Of a stretch of 64,000 nt of DNA, positions 58,141-64,000 are shown piece by piece (the first letter of the stretch is position 1; every line of letters begins with the position of its first letter). Where the stretch lies: positions 630,001 through 694,000 of the forward strand of contig JAJFZO010000550.1 of assembly GCA_021397835.1 (NCBI GenBank). The letters run 5' to 3'. Origin of the DNA: Moringa oleifera (Eukaryota > Streptophyta > Magnoliopsida > Brassicales > Moringaceae). Both the position numbers and the translations under genes were made by a program. Below the pieces are notes generated by a model. The model searched no databases, was not told the DNA's origin, and saw only the letters and a list, made by a program, of their open reading frames with translations.

Positions 58141-59380
58141 ATGGCAAGAGTTTATGGCAGAGTTTGATTTTGTGTGGGAACATAAACCAGGCAAACAAAA
58201 CATTGTTACTGATGCACTAAGCCACGTAGATGTGCAAACTTATGTGGCTGCTCTGACGGGTGTCAAGAGTGACTTACTCGAGCATATAAGATTGGTAGCT
58301 GGGAAAGATACCGAATATGCCCGACTCACAGAGGAAGTGAGCAAAGGCTTGATCCGAAGATATTGGATCGAGGATGGGTTGCTATATGCTCGAGGAGACA
58401 GACTGTTTATGCCTAAGTCTGGAGGACTACGAAAATAGTTGCTGAGGGAAACCCATGACCCGTTATGGGCAAGTCATCCGGGTGTCGAGAGGATGCTCGC
58501 GTTACTGAAAAGAGCCTATTATCGACCCAAGTTGATGGAAGATGTGGAGGCCTATGTTCGCACATGCTTACTGTGCCAACAGGACAAAATGGATAGAAGG
58601 AGGGAGGCGGGTTTGCTCTAACCCTTGCCCATTCCGAAACACCCATGGGAGTTGGTGTCGATGGATTTCATTGTGGGCTTCCCAAAGGTAAGGGGATTAT
58701 CTGCTATAATGGTGATTGTTGATAAGTTCTCAAAGAATGCTATCTTTGTTCCTGTTACTTGAGCGTGCCCAGCTAATACGATCGTTGAGATGTTTTCCAA
58801 ATATGTTGTTAAGTTGTTTGGGTTGCTGAAAGAAATTGTGAGTCACAGAGATGCTAGATTCATGGGAAGATTCTAGATAGTGTTGCTAAACATGATGGGA
58901 ATAGAACTCAAATTCTTCAAGCAAACCATCCATAGACAGACGGTCAAACGGAGAAGGTAAATAGCTTACTGGAGGAGTATTTGCAGCACTACGTGACTGC
59001 AAGCCGAAGAGACTGGCTTGAATTGTTAGATGTAGCGCAGTTTTGCTATAATATCCATCGCTCGTCATCGACAGGTCTAAGTCCCACAGAGGTAGCTTTC
59101 GGGTAACAACCAACGACGACCCATGAGATAGCCAAGCATAGGAGCCAAGGGAGATGCTAGCAGCCTATCGCTATGCTCGAGACAAGCAAGAGTTGATTGA
59201 CCAAGTGAGGGATAGCCCTTTTAAGGTACAGAGGCGTATGAAGAAATATGCTGACAAAAAGAGACGTGATGCTGAGTTCCAAGTTAGGGACAAGGTCTCA
59301 CTGAAGCTGACACCTCAAATTTGGAAGAAAATCACGAAGAAGGGAGTTCATTGAGGCCTTATCCCAAGGTATGATGGACC
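58141..59380 (+). pseudogene. pol: Integrase, copy 4
   Basis: The zinc-binding domain is complete over 58300-58600: THDPLWASH, then YVRTCLLCQQDK, i.e. the H-H-C-C set, with one stop (58436-58438) ahead of the histidines. The catalytic core at 58640-58990 keeps SMDFIVGF but reads SHRDARF for SDRDARF and has several stops. The C-terminal part resumes at 59154-59354. Confidence 0.9.
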
Positions 59381-59774
59381 ATTTGAGATTGAGAAAAAAG
59401 TTGGAGCAGCAGCTTATAGGTTAAAGCTACCACAACATCTAAAGATGCACCCAACATTCCACGTGAGCTTCCTTAAAGAGTTTCAAGAAGATGCCGATCG
59501 CAGACATAAGCAAGCTAAGCGTGCATCGCCGGTAACTCGAGTTCAATTTGACAAGAAAATAAAGAAAATCCTTGATCATCAAACAAAGGGCTATAGTAAG
59601 ATGAATCAGAGGACATACTACTTAGTCCAGTGGAAAGGCACCAGTGACATGGATGCTAGTTGGGAAAAAGATACCACATTGTGGCAATTCAAGGACATGA
59701 TCAGGGTGTTTCACAACACTAAGCCGACGAGGGCGTCGGGCTCTTCTGGTGGGGGTGGTTTGTCAGACCCTTGA
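59381..59774 (+). pseudogene. pol: Integrase tail with chromodomain, copy 4
   Basis: 109 codons are open from 59445. They contain the HPTFHVSFLKEF integrase tail, then a chromodomain at residues of about 38-87: FDKKIKKILDH, YYLVQWKG, ASWEKDT. This is the best-kept chromodomain in the window. Its presence places the family among chromoviruses; I do not assign a subclade. Confidence 0.9.
59748..59760 (+). other. Polypurine tract, copy 4
   Basis: GGTGGGGGTGGTT immediately before the 3' LTR, matched at 20448-20460 and on the minus strand at 2451-2463. It is the likely primer site for plus-strand DNA synthesis. Confidence 0.75.
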
Positions 59775-60770
59775 ATTTGAGTACCAAGGCATAGGCATGG
59801 TGAGTCTTGCTCCATGCTCGGACCTACAAGTGTAGAGAACCACACTAGCAAGGCAAAAACACATGAGTTAGATATGAAAACGAATGCGGGAGACTTGGTG
59901 ACAAATTGAGTTTCATACTTATAGTGGCATGATTCGCTGATGAGTTGGGAACGTTGTGGAGCGAGGGATGAAGCACACAAATAGACCCATAAGCCCGTTT
60001 AAGGGGGAAGCAATAGAGATGCCTCAAGAAAGCACCAACACATGGTGGTGCGAATATGTCCAGTGATGGGAACACAGGGCAGAATCCAGGAACCTAACTT
60101 GGCATGGATAGAAAGTCCAGCAAGTGAAGATATTCCACAAAGAAAGGATATGGCTATTGGCAAGAGGAGGATCAAGGCGATAGAAGGATAAGAAAGAGAT
60201 GTCTATCTTGAAAGCCAAGGGAGATGAGGCTCTGAATGGAAACCACATCCTCAAGCCTATCCAAACTGGTTGAAAGCGCATAAGAAGGCTTGGAGAAAAC
60301 TTCAAAGGAGATGAGATCCTTGACTTAAGGAGAGTCCTTGCAGGAGAAGGATGTTATCTAAACTTTGAAGATAAGCCACAATGAGATAAAGATTTGTGAT
60401 CAAGATTGGGTGGCCTATCTGAAAAATGTGGGATAACTAAGTGGGAGTGTTGGAGTAGGACACTCCTCAACTAGTATAAAAAAAGGGCTTGGGTTCAGTT
60501 GTAAACATATCGAGTAATACAAACTCAAGTGTGAGGGTAGCTAAAGGCTTTGGGTGCTCTTAGAGAGAGACCCTTCTTTTGTAAAGAGTTCCTTTATTTT
60601 CAATAAAGGTTGAGAAAGAGTTCTCATAATACCGTCGTCTTACTTTGCATTTTGCATTGTTGACTTTTGTTCTTCTTTTGGCACGAGCTTAGAAAGTTGG
60701 GCTGGTTAAGTGGACGCATCTAGCGCCATCACACTAGAGTTGTGCTAATCTCGCAGCTGACCGTGTGACA
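59761..60770 (+). repeat. 3' LTR of copy 4
   Basis: TGTCAGACCC to CCGTGTGACA, 1010 bp, TATA box at 60475, one 48-bp unit at about 60314-60361. Followed by the CCTAC duplication. Confidence 0.94.
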
Positions 60771-61360
60771 CCTACAATGGTGGTGATGGGTTCGATTCTG
60801 GAGAGGGAGCTTGAGAAACGGCTACCACATCCAAAGAAGGCAGCAGGTGTGCAAATTACCCAATCTTAACACGGGGAGGTAGTGACAATAAATAACAATA
60901 CCGGGCTCTTCGAGTTTGGTAATTGGAATGAGTATAATCTAAATCTCATAATGAGGATCCATTAGAGGGCAAGACTGGTGCCAGTAGCTGTGGTAATTTC
61001 AGCTCTAATAGCATATATTTAAGTTGTTGTAGTTAAAAAGCTCGTAGTTAGACCTTGCGATGGGTCGATCGGTCCGCTTATGATGTGCACCGATTGGCTC
61101 GTCCCTACTGTCGACGATGCGTTCCTAGCCTTAATTAGCCGGGTCGTGCCTCTAGCGCTGTTACTTTGAAGAAATTAGAGTGCTCACAGCGAGCCTACAC
61201 TCTGAATACATTAGCATGGGATAACATCATAAGATTTTGATCCTATTCTGTTGGCCTTTGGGATCGAAATAATGATCAACAGGGACAGTCGGAGGCATTC
61301 GTATTTCATAGTCAGAGGTGAAATTCTTGGATTTATGGAAGACAAACAACTGCGAAAGCG

Positions 61361-61405
<45 letters not shown>

Positions 61406-61416
61406 TGAAGACAATT

Positions 61417-61462
<46 letters not shown>

Positions 61463-61472
61463 ATGGATGTTG

Positions 61473-61511
<39 letters not shown>

Positions 61512-62027
61512 CTTTGGGTTCCGGAGGGAGTATGGTCACAAGGCTGAAACTTCAAAGAATTGACTGAAGGGCACCACTAGGAGTGGAGCCTGCGGCTTAA
61601 TTTGACTCAACACAGGGAAACTTACCAGGTCCAGATATAGTAAGGATTGACAGACTAAGAGCTCTTTTTTGATTCTATGGGTCGTGGTGCATGGCCGTTC
61701 TTAGTTGGTAAAGCAATCTGTCTGGTCACTTCCATTAACGAACGAGACCTCAGCCTGCTAACTAGCTACGTGGAGGTGACCCTCTACGGCTGGCTTCTTA
61801 GAGGCACTATGGCCGCTTAAGCCAAGGAAGTTTGAGGCAATAACAGGTCTATGATGCCCTTAGATGTTCTGGGCTGCACACGTGTTACATTGATGTATTC
61901 AATGAGTTTATAGCCTTGGCCAAAAGGCCCAGGTAATCTTTGAAATTCTATTGTGATGGGGATAGATCATTGCAATTGTTGGTCTTCAACGAGGAATTCC
62001 TAGTAAGCACGAGTCATCATCTCCTCG
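60771..62027 (+). pseudogene. 18S rRNA downstream of copy 4, 3' end missing
   Basis: It resumes with CCTACAATGGTGGTGATGGG, loses about 15 nt (TGACGGAGAATTAGG) at once, then runs to GAGTCATCATCTC near 62023. The last 190 or so nt of 18S, with the decoding-site helix, are replaced by mid-ITS1 sequence. Confidence 0.92.
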
Positions 62028-62104
62028 TCGAATGAAAAAGAACACCCCAGTCGCCCTGATCTCGGTGCGCAGCTAGCAGTCATGTCATCCCTAAATGATG
62101 TCTA
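62028..62104 (+). other. ITS1 3' remnant
   Basis: TCGAATGAAAAAG onward matches 9918-9993. The first two-thirds of ITS1 are deleted. Confidence 0.83.
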
Positions 62105-62265
62105 AAATGACTCTCGACAATGGATATCTTGGCTCTCGCATCGATGAAAAACGTAGCGAAATGCGATACTTAGTGTGAATTATAGAATCCCATGAACCAT
62201 CGAGTCTTTGAATGCAAGTTGGGCCCAATGCCATCAGGTCGAGGGCACATCTACTTGGGTGTCAA
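62105..62265 (+). rRNA. 5.8S rRNA, decayed copy
   Basis: Full length. The conserved motifs read CGATGAAAAACGTAGC, GAATTATAGAATCC and TTTGAATGCAAG, with changes in all three. It is flanked by partial ITS1 and ITS2, so it is a pseudogene. Confidence 0.9.
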
Positions 62266-62340
62266 GCACCATCACCCTCGACCCCCCCTCTTCCCTTCAG
62301 GGAGGGGAGGGACCATCGCGGGGTGGATGTTGGCCCATCG
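62266..62340 (+). other. ITS2 5' remnant
   Basis: It matches the first 75 nt of ITS2 at 10155-10230 and then jumps to the 25S tail at about 62341. Confidence 0.82.
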
Positions 62341-62539
62341 CCCTAAAGGCATGTGTCGTTAGCCAAGCTCGCGCAGTAGAGGAGCCTCACGGGCTGCCTT
62401 GAAGTGTGATTCCCACCGAGTGACTGGTAGAATCATTTGTAGACAACTTAAATATGCGATGGTGTATTGTAAGTGGTAGAGTGGCCTCGCTTCCATGATC
62501 TACAAAGATTCAACCCTTTATCACTTCGATTCGTCCCTC
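62341..62539 (+). pseudogene. 25S rRNA 3' tail
   Basis: CCCTAAAGGCATGTGTCG to the 25S end near ATTCAACCCTTTATCAC. Only the last 200 or so nt remain; more than 3 kb of 25S has been lost. Confidence 0.9.
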
Positions 62540-62785
62540 CCCCCCCCTCCCGAACCCTCACAATAATTGTCTCATTCATTTCGGCAATCGATGCCACGAG
62601 GTCTGAAATCGTCCCTTAAGATAATGACCTAAAAAAGAAGTAAGTCCTTTAGGCTTATAGAGGATAAGAAACACAAGGCAAAACACTTGGAATCATATCA
62701 GGAAGCATTGGGGAACCAAGTGTTACTCTAATAAAAAAAATATATATCTAACAGAAACTTGTCCCTTGATGTTGTCCCTTAGTAA
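62540..62785 (+). other. 3' external transcribed spacer and start of IGS
   Basis: It matches 13723-13979 and 26200-26459, including the A-rich run before TATATATCTAACAG near 62742. No gene. Confidence 0.75.
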
Positions 62786-62975
62786 AGTACTACCCAGTGA
62801 GCAAGCCAGGGGAGCCATGTCACACGGACATTGGGCACGAGAGGCATGCCTCGGCAGCCCCAGTAGGCACGGCATAGGCTGCTTGCCCAACGTGAGGCAG
62901 CGGTGGACGCACCAGCCAGGTCACTGGCGCCCATCGCGAGCCAGCCCCCTTGTCCCATCCTGTTGACATGGTGCC
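62786..62975 (+). repeat. Spacer 182-bp subrepeat, one copy
   Basis: A single unit from CAGTGAGCAAGCCAGG to GACATGGTGCCCAGCG. It shows the minimum array size next to arrays of about 30. Confidence 0.87.
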
Positions 62976-63860
62976 CAGCGTGTGAGCCAGGGGTTCCACA
63001 GTAATCCCCAGCAGGCACGGTGCCAGGCTTTCCCGGCGTGCCCCACACGAGCCTGCCGCGAGCATGCTCTGAGGCTCGGTATGTGCTGTGGGCGTTGATT
63101 TCATCGGCAAGTTAGGCTTGGCCATGTCCCCTGGCTATGATGGACCCTAAGGGAAGCCATGGGGTGGCCGGAGGTGCACTGGATAGGGCAGCTAGCATGC
63201 ACCCTGGGCCAGGCAGAGGCACAGCGGCCCTAGCCTGCTGACCGCAATGCCCACTTACGAAATTGGTGTGGGTTGATAGTCTTTTCATCACGGAATTTGT
63301 CCTAAAATGCCCACTTACGAAATTGGGATCATTTCGACTCATGGGCTATTTTTGATGATTTTTTCAATTTTTGACTGTAGAAAATTCATCAAAAAAAATT
63401 TAGTGCCCAAAAAATTCTAAAATTTTTTATGGTGGTAGATATGATTATTCTCCATGTATGTGCAAAGTTTCAGCTCAAAATTCCAGGCAAATATTTTTTT
63501 GGAGCCATTATGATGGCTCAGACATATTGATGTTTCCTCTTGTCGGGAGTGAAATTTCACTTAAGACTCTTTAGGGGGGAGGTGGTCACCTGCTTTGCTG
63601 GGTGCCAATGGGCCATACGTGCTCCCCCCCAGCCCATCACACATGGGTAGGCGCTGTGCTTGGGGAACCCAGAGCGCATGGAATGGGCAGGGCGGCTTGC
63701 TGCCTTGCCCATCTAACCGGTGGTGCGTGGCTACGGCGGCCACCACCGCTGGCAGGCAGGCAGCCGACGACATCGGTCGAAGAGTGTAGGATGCCCGATC
63801 AGTAGCTAACGAAGTGGGGAAAATGTGGGAAATGAAATCTGCTAAACTGTCGGCAACAAA
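62976..63860 (+). other. Intergenic spacer, unique part
   Basis: Same layout as 9008-9736 and 40626-41530. A short stretch (ATGCCCACTTACGAAATTGG) occurs at both 63248 and 63308, a local direct repeat with loss of the intervening normal sequence in the second place. No gene. Confidence 0.84.
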
Positions 63861-64000
63861 ATGAGAAAATTCATGGGATAATAAGTTGGGATGTGGCTAG
63901 GCAAGCTCGATGGTGTGAGCGGCAAAGCTAACGATGATGCATGCTACGCCAGGGCCAAATCACTGGGGAGATTTTGAGCATGCGGAGTGCTTCGTCGCAG
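63861..64000 (+). repeat. Spacer 327-bp repeat, start of first copy (runs off the window)
   Basis: GGGATAATAAGTTGGGATGT at 63874 and the bases after it match the starts of the repeats at 15251 and 41541. Confidence 0.84.

Larger units (their letters stand above)
54157..60770 (+). mobile_element. Complete chromovirus LTR retrotransposon, copy 4
   Basis: 6614 bp, with LTRs at 54157-55178 (1022 bp) and 59761-60770 (1010 bp) and CCTAC duplications at 54152-54156 and 60771-60775. Primer site TGGTATCAGAGC at 55182-55193. Purine tract GGTGGGGGTGGTT at 59748-59760. It encodes gag, protease, reverse transcriptase, RNase H, integrase and chromodomain in Ty3/gypsy order over 4.6 kb, all interrupted by stops and shifts. 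With copy 1 it shows the full layout of the family. Confidence 0.96.

Overview
The window is plant nuclear ribosomal DNA, almost certainly from a flowering plant. It holds several decayed copies of the 45S rDNA repeat (intergenic spacer, ETS, 18S, ITS1, 5.8S, ITS2, 25S, 3' ETS) invaded by long terminal repeat retrotransposons of the Ty3/gypsy chromovirus type. A short ITS1 of about 250 nt, plant-type 5.8S motifs and a chromodomain polyprotein point to an angiosperm; I cannot name the species. There is no host protein-coding gene. Most long open frames are either pieces of broken gag-pol or by-products of GC-rich spacer repeats.

Layout. 1-9005 is one rDNA unit on the minus strand. Read right to left it runs ETS, 18S 5' part, a complete LTR element (1433-8007), a short stretch of 18S, an internal 25S piece, and intergenic spacer. 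Near 9005 the orientation flips and everything to the right is on the plus strand: spacer joined to ITS1-5.8S-ITS2-25S (9737-13722); 3' ETS and spacer (13723-16812); an 18S gene split by a second element (16813-23123); ITS1 fused to a deleted 25S (23124-26199); a spacer with a 4.8 kb subrepeat block (26460-33708); an 18S 5' part with a 91-bp LTR stub (33709-34134); a 6.3 kb subrepeat block and spacer (34283-42408); an 18S 5' part with a third, 3'-truncated element (42409-47920); a 6.2 kb subrepeat block (47921-54136); a fourth, complete element with both LTRs (54157-60770) inside an 18S remnant (54137-62027); 5.8S, a 25S tail, and spacer to the window end.

Key observation. Every LTR element, including the stub, sits at exactly the same 18S nucleotide (after about nt 346), and the copies with both ends have the same 5-bp target duplication CCTAC. 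Two explanations compete. One is a single insertion amplified with its rDNA unit, supported by a shared G-to-T change just upstream of the site. The other is repeated targeting of one 18S site by an LTR retrotransposon, supported by a five-unit minisatellite present in both LTRs of one copy and absent from the others. After insertion the locus was reshaped by many deletions, several with short matching sequence at the joints, by one inversion, and by higher-order expansion of spacer subrepeats (1092-, 1431- and 728-bp periods).

Function. The rRNA genes look like pseudogenes: essential parts are missing or mutated, and most of the stop codons I traced in the elements are C:G to T:A transitions, as expected for methylated, silenced DNA. 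The elements would once have used an initiator-methionine tRNA primer and an integrase with a C-terminal chromodomain.
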